Shown piece by piece: positions 45,162 to 54,254 of a stretch of 64,000 bases of DNA; the stretch's first letter is position 1; every line of letters begins with the position of its first letter. The stretch is from assembly GCF_030486405.1 (NCBI RefSeq), contig NZ_CP129613.1:682001-746000 (forward strand). Reading direction: 5' to 3'. This DNA is from Mycolicibacterium sp. HK-90. Lineage in GTDB: Bacteria > Actinomycetota > Actinomycetes > Mycobacteriales > Mycobacteriaceae. The notes under the pieces are model-generated. The model was not told where the DNA came from. It worked only from the letters and a program-made list of their open reading frames with translations, and made no database searches. The translations under genes were made by a program, and so were the position numbers.

Positions 45162-47015
45162 ATGAGCGGCCCGTTGGGGTTGTCGATCGGGACCACCAAC
45201 TTGGTTGCGGCGCGTGTCGGCAATCAACCTGTCAGCCGGCGTTCGGTGTTGACCTTGTCGACCGACCGGACGCCGCAGGTCGGCGTGCCCGAACCCGGTC
45301 ACGGTGTCACCCTGAGCGGGTTCGTCGAGCGCGTCGGAGATCCGGTGCCGCTGGTGGCGCCCGACGGCGCGTCCTATCCCGCCGACACACTGCTGGTCGA
45401 GGCCCTCGATGCGATGGTGGAAATGGCCGGTGGGCCGTCCGACCAGCTGGCCATCGCCGTGCCCGCCCATTGGGGGGCGCCCACCTTGCGCGCGCTGCGC
45501 AATGCTCTGCGCACCAACCCGAGCCTGTCTCGCGCCGGGATGCCGGCCCGGCTCGTGCCCGACGCGGTGGCCTCCCTGGCTGCGCTGCGCGCCAACCCGG
45601 GCCTGCCGCCCAACGGCGTGGTGGCCCTGCTCGACTTCGGCGGCGGCGGAACGAGCATCACGCTCGCCGACGCCGCTTCCGCGTTCGAACCGATCGACGA
45701 GACCACCCGCTACCCGGATTTCTCCGGAGACCAGATCGACCAGGCGCTGTTGACGCACGTGCTCGACGGCGTCGCCCAGGCCGGCGGCATCGATCCGGCC
45801 GGCACCGCGGCGGTCGGTTCCCTGGCCCGGTTGCGCGAGGAATGCCGGCGGGCCAAAGAGCGGTTGTCGGCGGAGACGGCCACCGACCTGGTGGTCGAAC
45901 TGCCCGGATATTCGGCCACCGTGCGGGTGACCCGCACCGAACTCGAGTCACTGATGCAGGCGCCGCTCGCGGGTGTCTTGGACGCGCTGGAAAAAGCGTT
46001 GGAGCGCAACGGGATCAGTTGGCCGGCGATCTCGGCGGTGGTGACCATCGGTGGCGGCGCCAACATTCCCCTTGTCACCCAGAAACTTTCGGAGCATTCC
46101 CAGGCGGCGGTGGTCACCACGCCGCAGCCCGCACTGGACGCCGCTATCGGCGCCGCACTCTCGGCGGCCTACCTCGCCGACGGTGACGCGCAGACCGGCG
46201 TGGCGCCCACCCTGGGGGTTGCCGCGGTGGCGCCGACCGGGGGAATCCCTTCCGGGGCAGACGGTTCCGAAGGATCTTCGACGTTCCGCGCACTGGCCTG
46301 GTCGGAAGACGATGCCGGTGACGACGTGGTGCCCTACAGCGGGCCCGATGTGCTGGAGTCCTACGGCCTGGACTCCTACGGCAGCGAGACCGCCGCGCGG
46401 CCGGCCGTGCAGTACGTGCCGCCGACCGGGCCCATCGAGCAACCCGGCGGCGGGTGGCAGCGGCTGCCGTTGACGGTGTTCGCCGTGGCCGCGGCGCTGG
46501 TCGTGGTCGCCATCGGTGGTGTCACGTATGCGCTGACCAGTGCGACGGGCACCGCGCCCACCTCGGAGGTCAAGACCGCCGAACCCAAGCCGTTGCCCCA
46601 GGAGCCCGCACCCAGCCCCGTCGAGCCCCCGCCGCCCCCGGTGGAACCGCCACCGGCACCCGAACCCGTTACTCAGGCCCCTCCACCACCGCCGGTGACC
46701 GTGACCCAGGCTCCGCCGCCGCCGGTGACCGAGACGCGTGTTGTCACCCAGACGACCACGCCGCCTCCCACCACCACGACGACAACGACCACCACGACAA
46801 CCACGACCACCACCACGACTACTCCGCCGACCACCACCACGACGGTGCCGACCACCACCACGACGACCACCAACCCGATGACGACGACGTACGTCACGGT
46901 GCCGTTCGTCCCGGTCCCCATTCCGATCCAGGTGCCGAATCGGGGCGAGACGCAGCAGCCTCAATACCCGTACCAGCCGCAGCAGCCGCAGTACCCGTAT
47001 CAGCCTTATCCCTGA
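45162..47015 (+). CDS. Hsp70-like, Pro/Thr-rich membrane protein (Rv0312-like)
   Basis: A 617-residue protein. The N-terminal about 400 residues form an actin/Hsp70-like ATPase: phosphate loops LGLSIGTTNLVAA and LLDFGGGGTSITLAD, and the adenosine motif VTIGGGANIPLV. No substrate-binding Hsp70 domain follows. A membrane helix lies near residues 434-456, then a Pro-rich and an extreme Thr-rich stretch (about residues 535-575) and a short Gln/Tyr/Pro tail, all predicted outside the membrane. The ATG at 45162 (MSGPLGLSIG) matches the Rv0312 start; a GTG 12 bases upstream is in frame. It may link a cytosolic ATPase to the cell wall. Confidence 0.87.
   Translation: MSGPLGLSIGTTNLVAARVGNQPVSRRSVLTLSTDRTPQVGVPEPGHGVTLSGFVERVGDPVPLVAPDGASYPADTLLVEALDAMVEMAGGPSDQLAIAVPAHWGAPTLRALRNALRTNPSLSRAGMPARLVPDAVASLAALRANPGLPPNGVVALLDFGGGGTSITLADAASAFEPIDETTRYPDFSGDQIDQALLTHVLDGVAQAGGIDPAGTAAVGSLARLREECRRAKERLSAETATDLVVELPGYSATVRVTRTELESLMQAPLAGVLDALEKALERNGISWPAISAVVTIGGGANIPLVTQKLSEHSQAAVVTTPQPALDAAIGAALSAAYLADGDAQTGVAPTLGVAAVAPTGGIPSGADGSEGSSTFRALAWSEDDAGDDVVPYSGPDVLESYGLDSYGSETAARPAVQYVPPTGPIEQPGGGWQRLPLTVFAVAAALVVVAIGGVTYALTSATGTAPTSEVKTAEPKPLPQEPAPSPVEPPPPPVEPPPAPEPVTQAPPPPPVTVTQAPPPPVTETRVVTQTTTPPPTTTTTTTTTTTTTTTTTTPPTTTTTVPTTTTTTTNPMTTTYVTVPFVPVPIPIQVPNRGETQQPQYPYQPQQPQYPYQPYP
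46769..46874 (+). repeat. Threonine (ACN) low-complexity tract
   Basis: About 105 bases consist almost wholly of ACC, ACG and ACA codons, coding for about 30 threonines with a few Pro and Val. The codons are mixed rather than a pure triplet run, which limits slippage. It lies in the external part of the Hsp70-like protein. Confidence 0.75.
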
Positions 47016-47064
47016 CGAAAAGCGTCTGGGCGGGGTACCTTTCGGTCGAGAATCGGGAGGGACC

Positions 47065-47508
47065 GTGAATCGCACTCGTGCCGTCCTCGCCGGCGTCATC
47101 GCCGCCATGTGTCTTGCCGCCGCGCCGGCCGCCGCCACGCCCGCCGAAGGCGAGGTGGAACGCACCGATCTCGGCAAGGGCACCACCACCACGCCGATCT
47201 GGGTGGTCACCGCAGGCCAGCCCACCACGCTGTACGTCCAGAGCCTGCGGCTCAAACCCGGTGCCGGCAGTGGTTGGCACAGTCATCCCGGCCCCGAACA
47301 GTCGGTGATCAACGAGGGTGCGGTGGTGTTGCAGACGGCGATGAACTGCGCGCCTGCAACCTTTGCGGCGGGCGAGGTGGTCGTCATCCCGGCCGGGGTG
47401 GTCCACAAGGTGGGCAATGAAGCTGCCGAAGACGCCGAGGTGGTGGTCACCTACACACTGCCCGCCGAGGTGCCGGTGCGTGACGACGCACCCGCCGCGT
47501 GTCCCTAG
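47065..47508 (+). CDS. Secreted cupin-domain protein
   Basis: A 147-residue exported protein with a signal peptide (about residues 1-24, cleavage after PAAA). The mature part is a single cupin barrel with metal-binding residues in GSGWHSHPGPEQSVINEG (HxH then Glu) and His in GVVHKVGNE. The start is GTG with a GGGAGG ribosome site about 4 bases upstream. Cys residues flank the barrel (MNCAP and the terminal AACP), possibly a disulfide. Its enzymatic or binding role is unknown. Confidence 0.85.
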   Translation: MNRTRAVLAGVIAAMCLAAAPAAATPAEGEVERTDLGKGTTTTPIWVVTAGQPTTLYVQSLRLKPGAGSGWHSHPGPEQSVINEGAVVLQTAMNCAPATFAAGEVVVIPAGVVHKVGNEAAEDAEVVVTYTLPAEVPVRDDAPAACP

Positions 47509-47587
47509 CCTGCGGAAACCCTGCGAGTACCACGAAACTTTGGGCGGGGCGCGAGTATGCCGGTGGCCGTTCGGTTATGGTTCAGCT

Positions 47588-48478
47588 GTGCCTGAGATGG
47601 ATCGTCGCAGTGTGATGTTCATGATGGGTCTGGGGGTGGCGGCCGCAGCGCTGCCTTCCGGGACGGCCAACGCCGACCCGGCCATCGGGGACAACCCGCC
47701 CGGACCTGCCGCGCCTGGAGCGCCCACACCTCCGGCTGCCGCGGCACCGTCACCGACGTTCGTGTTCCAGGATGAGTTCAACGGTCCGGCCGGCTCTCCG
47801 CCGGATCCGGCGTCGTGGCACCTGGTGCCGGCCCGCGAGACCATCAAGAACCCGGTCGAGTGGGACAAGCCGTTCAACATGGGGCGGTACGTGACCGATA
47901 CGGAACACGCCTTCCAGGACGGCAAGGGCAACCTGGTGATCCGCGCGACGCGCGGGCCGGGTACCACCGTGCAGGAGAAGTACGCCAGCGCCAAGGTGGT
48001 CGGAAACTGGCGCGGTGGCATCGGCACCACGTGGGAGGCCCGGGTCAAGCTCAACTGCCTGACCGATGGTGCCTGGCCGGCGTTCTGGTTGCTCAACGAC
48101 GATCCGGTCCGCGGCGGTGAGGTCGACCTGGTGGAGTGGTACGGCAACCGTGACTGGCCGTCGGGCACCACGGTGCACGCCCGGTTGGACGGTGAATCGT
48201 TCGCCACCAACCCACATCCCATCGACAGCGGCTGGCACACCTGGCGGATGTCGTGGACACCGCAGGGCATGTACTTCTGGAAGGACTATGCCCCCGGCAT
48301 GGAACCCTTCTTCGAGGTCCCGGCGAATTCGTTGCAGGACTGGCCTTTCAACGATCCTGGCTACACCATGGTGCCGGTGTTCAACATCGCCGTCGGCGGC
48401 TCCGGTGGTCGCGACCCGAGCGGTGGCAACTACCCGGCCGAGATGTTGGTCGACTGGATCCGCGTCTTCCAGGGCTGA
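47588..48478 (+). CDS. Secreted endo-1,3-beta-glucanase, GH16 (Rv0315-like)
   Basis: A 296-residue exported glycoside hydrolase family 16 protein. A twin-Arg-like signal (MDRRSVMFMMGLGVAAAALP) and a Pro/Ala linker lead to the GH16 domain. The catalytic ExDxxE signature is GEVDLVEWYG with nucleophile Glu178 and acid/base Glu183; GIGTTWEARVK and GYTMVPVFNIAVGGSGG are further family blocks. It should cleave beta-1,3-glucan outside the cell. The GTG at 47588 (VPEMDRR) is in frame with ATG 47597; an upstream open frame lies inside the cupin gene and is noise. M. tuberculosis Rv0315 has the same size. Confidence 0.9.
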   Translation: MPEMDRRSVMFMMGLGVAAAALPSGTANADPAIGDNPPGPAAPGAPTPPAAAAPSPTFVFQDEFNGPAGSPPDPASWHLVPARETIKNPVEWDKPFNMGRYVTDTEHAFQDGKGNLVIRATRGPGTTVQEKYASAKVVGNWRGGIGTTWEARVKLNCLTDGAWPAFWLLNDDPVRGGEVDLVEWYGNRDWPSGTTVHARLDGESFATNPHPIDSGWHTWRMSWTPQGMYFWKDYAPGMEPFFEVPANSLQDWPFNDPGYTMVPVFNIAVGGSGGRDPSGGNYPAEMLVDWIRVFQG

Positions 48479-48594
48479 TTTTCTTTTAGCCTCGGCGGAG
48501 GCTCGGGCGTGCGTAGGTAGGCCCCACATGCAGGAAGTTCTCAGCTAGCGTTTGACTGGTCAACGCCCGCTGTACTGCAGGAGTCTTGAAACGC

Positions 48595-49687
48595 ATGGCA
48601 GACAACGTATTCCGCAGATCAATGGCTGCCGGTGTGGTGCTGGCCGGCGCCGGCGTCATCTCGCTGGCTTCGGTGACCGCGCTGCCCGACGACACGGTCG
48701 TTGTCGCCGCGCCGCGGACGGTCTCCGTCGACGTCCAATCTGTCGCGTTCGCCGAGTATGCGGAGATCCTGGCCGCAGGCGCCACGGCGGCCCTGCAACA
48801 GAGTGCCGATGCCCTGTTGGTGAAGGCTCCCGACCTGTGGTGGACGGTTCACGCCAACTGGCCCGATGCCGATCTGACGCACTGGAACTACGCACTCGTG
48901 ACCGACATCGTGCTGGCACCGATCGCGCCGCTGGTCGTCGGCCCGTTCAACGACGCCGTGGCCGAGGTGCTGGCACAGCAGTTCCCGCAGTTCGGCGATG
49001 AGATCCGGCAACTGCCCGAGCTGGTCGAATACACCGCGGTGCGCCTGGCCGGGCCCCTGCTGAGTGCCATCGGTGGTGCCGGGATGGCGCACTCGGGGAT
49101 CTTCTACTCCATGACGACCGGCCGGCTCGAACCGTTCTTCGAGGCCGTCGCCAAGGCGCCGTACCACGTCGTCGACGGATTCCTCAACGGTGGCTACGGA
49201 GACCTCGGGCCGGTGCTGCCCGGCCGGGAAGGCACCTACATTCCGGCCCCCGGCCTGCTGACACCGTGGGGCGAAGAACCCGCACCGCGTGACATCAAGA
49301 CGCCGGAGGACCTCGAAAGCGCGGCCTCCGCCGTGCCCGCCCCCCCGCACGTCCCTGGTCAACACGGTCAAGGACGCGTTGAACCCGTCCGGGCCGGTGG
49401 CAACCGTGGACGCCGGGACCGTTGCGGCAGAAGATGTTCCGGAGCAGATTGACGACGACACGTCCGTCGTGAAGACGAAGGCGCCGTCGAAGCGGCGGGC
49501 CTTGAGCGGCCCGGTCAAGAGCCCGGCCGCGGCCAAACCTTCGGACGTGCGCGATGGTATCCGCCAGGGCGCCAAGGACTTCCGCAAAAGTGTGCGGGAG
49601 AGCGTCAAGAAGCTGTCCGGTGGAACCAAGCCGTCCCGCGCCGCCGCCTCCGACGCCGACGGGCCGGGCGACAGCGACAAGGACTAG
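48595..49687 (+). pseudogene. Exported mycobacterial protein, frameshifted in a C7 tract
   Basis: The first part is a signal-peptide protein (MADNVFRRSMAAGVVLAGAGVI) with a helical mature region. The frame fails after about residue 250: a run of seven C at 49340-49346 shifts it to a meaningless tail ending at 49452. Deleting one C restores a second frame that runs to 49687 with sensible protein (SLVNTVKDALNPSGPVATVD and a basic SVRESVKKLSGG end). The intact product would have about 363 residues. A CAGGAG ribosome site 11 bases upstream supports ATG 48595. It may be a real frameshift, slippage-based variation or a sequencing error. Confidence 0.75.
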
Positions 49688-49708
49688 CCGGCAGTCTCAG
49701 GCCACGTT

Positions 49709-50725
49709 TCAGGGACAGACCGCTGTCCGCAGCTTGCCGGGCGGCGGAGGGCACAACGCCGACGCGATCTGCTCGAGCGGCACCGGGGGGACGACGAGCG
49801 ACTCCCACGGATAGCGACCGCGGGTGCGGTCGAGGAATTCCACCGCGCGGTGCAGGTGCCGCGGCTCGTAGTTGTGCACACCGGTGATGGTCAACCAATG
49901 TCGCACAACGGTTTCGGGATCGATCGCCACCGGCGGCCCGGGGGTCACCGACCCGGCCAGCACCAGGGTGCCACCGATGTCGAGACGGTCCAAGGCATCC
50001 GCGACGGCCGCGGACGATCCGGTGTAGTCGATCGCCACGTCGACGGCTCCGCCGTCGCTGGCACGGCCACCGAACCTCGACGCCAACGTCATTCGGTCGG
50101 CGTTGCGGTCGACGACCTGGACATCGGCCCCGGCTTCGACGCACGCGGCGACGGCGGTCAGCCCGAGCATGCCCGCCCCGCCGATGAGCACGCGGCGCCC
50201 GGTCAGTTCACCGGCGGCCTCCAGGGTGGCCATCACGGTCGACGTCGCGCAGGCGGCCGGTGCGGCGACCGGATCGGGCAACGTGTCGGGGACCGCGGCG
50301 ATCGTCGTCCCCCGAGGCAGAACGACGTGTGCCGCATAGGAACCCGACAGCGGCCAGTCTCCATCGAACGCCTCGTGGCCCACCTTGCGGACCGACCGGC
50401 ATTTGGCGCTGAGACCGGCGCGGCAGCGTGAGCACGTCCCGCACGCCACCGTCACCGACCAGATGACGCGTTGCCCCACAACGGCATCGGCACCCCGACC
50501 GACACCGACGACCTCCCCGACCGCCTCGTGACCGAGGACCGACGGGCAGGCGGCGGGGCGCCGGCCGGAAACCGTGTGCAGATCGCTACCGCACACCGTG
50601 GCGAACCGCACCCGGACCAGGACCTCACCGGTATCGAGTTCGGGAATCTGTACCGTCCGCAGGTCGATGCCGGCGCCGCCGGTCCAGACCGCGGCTGCCG
50701 TCACACGAGGCGGGACCGGATCCAT
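49709..50725 (-). CDS. Zinc-dependent alcohol dehydrogenase of the phosphonate cluster
   Basis: A 338-residue medium-chain dehydrogenase. The catalytic zinc region is CGSDLHTVSGRRP followed by LGHEAVGEVV, the structural zinc has four cysteines in CGTCSRCRAGLSAKC, and the cofactor motif is LIGGAGMLGL. Proteins of this type are found beside phosphonate transport genes and are proposed to act in phosphonate breakdown. The ATG at 50725 has an AAAGG ribosome site 8 bases upstream and overlaps the 3' end of phnE by 25 bases; a GTG at 50704 is the alternative. It is the last gene of the phnD-phnC-phnE transcript. Confidence 0.87.
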   Translation of the reverse strand: MDPVPPRVTAAAVWTGGAGIDLRTVQIPELDTGEVLVRVRFATVCGSDLHTVSGRRPAACPSVLGHEAVGEVVGVGRGADAVVGQRVIWSVTVACGTCSRCRAGLSAKCRSVRKVGHEAFDGDWPLSGSYAAHVVLPRGTTIAAVPDTLPDPVAAPAACATSTVMATLEAAGELTGRRVLIGGAGMLGLTAVAACVEAGADVQVVDRNADRMTLASRFGGRASDGGAVDVAIDYTGSSAAVADALDRLDIGGTLVLAGSVTPGPPVAIDPETVVRHWLTITGVHNYEPRHLHRAVEFLDRTRGRYPWESLVVPPVPLEQIASALCPPPPGKLRTAVCP

Positions 50726-52296
50726 CCGGACAACCTTTCGATGGCGTAGACGATGACGAAGATGACGATGACGATCGCTCCCGCGACGTCGAAGTTCAGG
50801 GTCCGGATGGACTCGAAGAGTAGGTACCCAACGCCTCCCGCGCCGACGATGCCGAGGATGGTCGAGGTCCGCACGTTGACGTCGAACAGGTACAGGCTGG
50901 AGCCGACCATCGCCGGCATGGCTTGCGGAATCACCGCCGAGAACAACGTCTTCCACCAGCCTCCGCCCACCGATCGGACCGCCTCCAGCGGGCCCGGGTC
51001 GATCTCCTCGATGGCGTCGGCAACCAGTTTGGCCAGGAAGCCGATCGATCCGATGGCCAGCGCGCAGGTGCCGGCGATGGGGCCGAGCCCCAGTGCCGCG
51101 ACGAACACCACGGCGAGGATCAGGTCGGGTACCGCGCGCACCACCAGGATCCAGCCCCGCGCCAGCCAGTAGACCGCCGGGTGCGGAGTGACGTTGCGGG
51201 CGGCCAGGACCCCGACCGGGATCGACAGCACCACGCCGATGGCCGTGGACACCACACCGATCGCGACGGTTTGACCTGCGGCAGCGAACAATTCACTACC
51301 GAGGGCCGAGAAGTTGGGCGGGATCATCCGGGCGAACACCTCGATCGCCGGTCCTACCCAGGTGAACAGGGCCAGCGGACTGATCTTGAGCACCACCAGT
51401 GCGGCCAGGCAGACAGCGGCCAGCGCACCGCCGAAGAGGAACCGGGCGGCGCGCTCGCGGACCGGGTTCGAGTGGCTGGAATCCAGCAGCATCCGCCGGA
51501 TCACGATCGACAGCAGTTCCATCGCGGCGATGATCGCCAGGATGACGCAGGCGATGCCGAGCGCTCGCGGATAGATCAAGCCGCGCAACGCATCCTGCAA
51601 CGCGAAGCCGATACCCCCGGCACCGACGAAGCCGAGCACCACCGACATCCGCAGGTTGATGTCGATCCGGTAGATGAAGGTGGCGATCCAGGACGGGACG
51701 ACCTGTGGGACGACGGCGTTGAGCATCTCGCGGAAGTAGCCGACGCCGGTGCTGCGCACCGCCTCACGCGGTCCGGCGTCGGTCTGCTCGATGGCATCGG
51801 CGAACAACTTGCCGAGCATGCCGATCGAGTGCAATGCCAGCGCGAGAATGCCTGGCAGGACGCCGATTCCGAGTGCCCGGACGAGCAGCACCGCGAACAG
51901 CAGATCCGGCATGGCCCGGCAGAACGTGCTGATGGCCCGCGCCACCGCGTGCACCGCCGGGTGCGGTGTGGTGTTGCGGGCGGCCAGGAACGCCAGCGGT
52001 ACCGAGGCGATGGCCGCGAGCACGGTACCGAGCACGGCCATCAACAAGGTCTCGACGGCCAGTCCACCGATGCGGCCCGGATCGTCCAGCCGGGGCGGGA
52101 TCATCCGCTCCAGCAGCGCGACGACCTCGTCGAATCCGTTCAGCAGGGTGGCCGGGGCGAAGTCGATCGACCAGGCCGCGATGATGGTGGCCACCAGGGC
52201 GCCGACCGAGATCAGTTGCAGGAGGCCGGGCAGCGGCCTGCGGTCGGGGACCGGCGGCGCGGACGGGGCCGGGCGCTCGGTCAGGTCGGTGCTCAC
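50701..52296 (-). CDS. phnE: Phosphonate/phosphate ABC permease PhnE (two fused modules)
   Basis: A 531-residue ABC permease in which two homologous permease modules of about 260 residues are fused; most PhnE proteins are single and dimerise. Each half has about six helices and a cytoplasmic coupling loop (DAIEQTDAGPREAVRSTG and DAIEEIDPGPLEAVRSVG). The repeat is nearly word for word in those loops, so an internal duplication is clear. The GTG start overlaps the phnC stop (GTGA). It forms the membrane channel for the PhnC ATPase and PhnD binding protein. Confidence 0.93.
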   Translation of the reverse strand: MSTDLTERPAPSAPPVPDRRPLPGLLQLISVGALVATIIAAWSIDFAPATLLNGFDEVVALLERMIPPRLDDPGRIGGLAVETLLMAVLGTVLAAIASVPLAFLAARNTTPHPAVHAVARAISTFCRAMPDLLFAVLLVRALGIGVLPGILALALHSIGMLGKLFADAIEQTDAGPREAVRSTGVGYFREMLNAVVPQVVPSWIATFIYRIDINLRMSVVLGFVGAGGIGFALQDALRGLIYPRALGIACVILAIIAAMELLSIVIRRMLLDSSHSNPVRERAARFLFGGALAAVCLAALVVLKISPLALFTWVGPAIEVFARMIPPNFSALGSELFAAAGQTVAIGVVSTAIGVVLSIPVGVLAARNVTPHPAVYWLARGWILVVRAVPDLILAVVFVAALGLGPIAGTCALAIGSIGFLAKLVADAIEEIDPGPLEAVRSVGGGWWKTLFSAVIPQAMPAMVGSSLYLFDVNVRTSTILGIVGAGGVGYLLFESIRTLNFDVAGAIVIVIFVIVYAIERLSGWIRSRLV

Positions 52297-53105
52297 GACG
52301 GACGGGCTGCCGATTGGGCTGCGGGGTCGACGCGCTGGTAGATCTCCATGACGTCGTCGCGCGTCATCCCCACCGCGGGCCGGTCCAGGATCTTCTCACC
52401 GTTGCGCAGGCCGACCAGGCGATGCGCCCAGCCCAGCGCGAGGTCCACCTGGTGCAGCGTGCACACCACCGTCAGCTTCTCCTCGATGCACACCCGGAAC
52501 AGCAGATCCATGACCACACCGGCGTTTTCGGGATCCAGCGAGGCGACCGGCTCGTCGGCCAGCAGCAGACCGGGCTTCTGCATCAGAGTGCGGGCGATCG
52601 CGACCCGCTGCTGTTGGCCTCCGGAGAGGGTGTCGGCGCGCCGGTCGGCGTAGTCGGCCAGACCGACACGGTCCAGATGGCTGAGGGCCTCGGCCCGCAT
52701 CGCCTTCGGGTAGGTCAGCGCACCGTAGCGGGGGAACCGGAGCTGTCCGAGGCCGCCGATCAGGACATTCTCCAAACAGCTCAACCGGCCGACCAGGTTG
52801 AAATGCTGGAACACGAACCCCACATTGCGGCGCAGCGCCCGCAACTGCTTGGCCGACGCCGTGTCGACGTGGGTACCGCCGACCTCGACACTGCCCGAGG
52901 TGACCGGGTGCAGGCCGTTGAGGCAGCGCAGCAGCGTGGACTTGCCCGACCCGGACAGGCCGAGCAGCACCAGCATCTCGCTGCGCCGGACATCGAGACT
53001 GACCCGGTCCAGGGCCAGCGTGTCACCGAAGCGTTTGGTGACATCGCGGGCGATGACGACGAGGTCGTCGCCCGCGACGGGATGGTGAGGTCCGGTGGTG
53101 GTCAT
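52293..53105 (-). CDS. phnC: Phosphonate/phosphate ABC ATPase PhnC
   Basis: A 270-residue ABC ATPase. Walker A is GLSGSGKST at residues 49-57, followed by the Q-loop (VFQHFNLV), the signature LSGGQQQRVAIAR and Walker B LLLADEPVASLD. The regions are complete. It lies between phnD (6-base gap) and phnE (4-base overlap) and should energise uptake by hydrolysing ATP at the inner membrane. Confidence 0.94.
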   Translation of the reverse strand: MTTTGPHHPVAGDDLVVIARDVTKRFGDTLALDRVSLDVRRSEMLVLLGLSGSGKSTLLRCLNGLHPVTSGSVEVGGTHVDTASAKQLRALRRNVGFVFQHFNLVGRLSCLENVLIGGLGQLRFPRYGALTYPKAMRAEALSHLDRVGLADYADRRADTLSGGQQQRVAIARTLMQKPGLLLADEPVASLDPENAGVVMDLLFRVCIEEKLTVVCTLHQVDLALGWAHRLVGLRNGEKILDRPAVGMTRDDVMEIYQRVDPAAQSAARPS

Positions 53106-53111
53106 GGGTTT

Positions 53112-54077
53112 TCAGCCCTTGCACTTCTCGGAGCCGGTGACGTCGCAGACGTGGCGCACGCCGCTGTAGTCCGAATCCTCGACCGGCACGAATCCCCAGG
53201 CGCGTTCGTCGGTGATCCGGCAGGCGTCGCCCTCGCAGAAGCCCTCGGCCTCGAGGTTGGTGACGTTGACCTTGTCGGCGAAGAGGGTCTTGAGCTTCCC
53301 GACGGCCTCGCTGCCCAGCGCGTCGTTGGCGGCGAACACCGAACCGGCGATCATCTCCGACTTCCACACGGTCTTGAGCTGGCCCGGCTTGAGATCACCC
53401 TTGGCGATCATGGTCTTGTCGACCATGGTGTCGAACGCGAAGCCGGCGTCGCAATCTCCGTTGGCGATGGCCAGGGCCGAGGAATCGTGCCCGCCGGCGT
53501 AGATCGGCGACATCGCCGCGGACAGATCGCCCTCGGCGCCCGACTTGATCACCCCGGCCTCGATCAGCCCGGCGGTCGGATAGAGGAATCCCGACGTCGA
53601 ACCCGGGTCCACGAAGCACACCTTCTTGCCCGCGAAGTCCTTGAGGCCGTTGATGTTCGCCTCGTCTGCACGGGCCAGTCCGTAGGACTGGTAGCCGGGC
53701 TTGGCGCCCTGCTCCTGGATCACCGCGCCGACCGGGGTGATCTTGGCGCCGTTGACCCCGGCGACCACGTAGGCGAACGGTCCGAAGAAGGCCAGGTCGA
53801 CGTTGTTGGCGATGATGCCCTCGACCACCCCGGCGTAATCGGAGGCCTGGACGAACTCGACCTTGGAGCCGGTCTCCTTCTCCAACAACTTGATCAGTGG
53901 CTCATAGCTGGCCTTGAGGTCGCTGGAGTTCTCGGCCGGGATCGCGGCCAGGGTGAGGGTTTCCGGGAAGCCCTGGGCGGTCTTGGCGTCGGAACTGTCG
54001 GAACTCGAACAGCCTGACAACACGAGGGCGGCGCTGGCGGCTGCGACGGCAGCAAGGCGACAGGTACGAAACATCAT
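53112..54077 (-). CDS. phnD: Phosphonate/phosphate-binding lipoprotein PhnD
   Basis: A 321-residue substrate-binding protein. The lipobox LSGC puts the lipid-modified Cys at residue 23. The mature part is a periplasmic-binding fold of the PhnD family: LAAIPAENSSDLKASYEPL, FVQASDYAGVVEGI, CFVDPGSTSGFLYP. The ATG at 54077 has an AAAGG ribosome site about 10 bases upstream. In M. smegmatis this type of transporter is described as a phosphate/phosphonate uptake system induced in low phosphate. It is the first gene of the unit. Confidence 0.94.
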   Translation of the reverse strand: MMFRTCRLAAVAAASAALVLSGCSSSDSSDAKTAQGFPETLTLAAIPAENSSDLKASYEPLIKLLEKETGSKVEFVQASDYAGVVEGIIANNVDLAFFGPFAYVVAGVNGAKITPVGAVIQEQGAKPGYQSYGLARADEANINGLKDFAGKKVCFVDPGSTSGFLYPTAGLIEAGVIKSGAEGDLSAAMSPIYAGGHDSSALAIANGDCDAGFAFDTMVDKTMIAKGDLKPGQLKTVWKSEMIAGSVFAANDALGSEAVGKLKTLFADKVNVTNLEAEGFCEGDACRITDERAWGFVPVEDSDYSGVRHVCDVTGSEKCKG

Positions 54078-54163
54078 GGTGCGCGGAACCTTTCGGGGGC
54101 GGTGAGGTTGGCCGGACGTGCGACGCCGGTGGCGTGCAACTGCTCTGCCCCACACCCTGTGGG

Positions 54164-54177
54164 TTGGTCTATACCAA
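54164..54177. promoter_or_regulatory. PhnF operator 1 (TTGGTCTATACCAA)
   Basis: The core TGGTCTATACCA is the reverse complement of the PhnF-binding sequence TGGTATAGACCA that I recall from M. smegmatis. It lies 87 bases upstream of the phnD ATG and 78 bases before phnF. A second identical copy is 58 bases away. Confidence 0.85.
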
Positions 54178-54221
54178 CGGGTGCATCCAAGTTGGCCGGG
54201 AGGTAAACAACACGGCAAGTC

Positions 54222-54235
54222 TTGGTCTATACCAA
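54222..54235. promoter_or_regulatory. PhnF operator 2 (TTGGTCTATACCAA)
   Basis: An exact second copy of the operator, ending 19 bases before the GTG start of phnF. Its position would let PhnF block its own transcription. Together with copy 1 it flanks the divergent promoters. Confidence 0.85.
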
Positions 54236-54254
54236 AACTTGCTACGGTGAGTGG

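Noticed and set aside
44900..46186. A 428-codon plus-strand frame overlapping the Hsp70-like gene
   Set aside because: Most of it is an out-of-frame reading of that gene, with typical Arg/Gly/Ala bias and no motif.
48488..48503. AGCCTC-N4-GAGGCT as a terminator after the GH16 gene
   Set aside because: The stem is only 6 bases and the T-rich run lies on the wrong side for the plus-strand gene.
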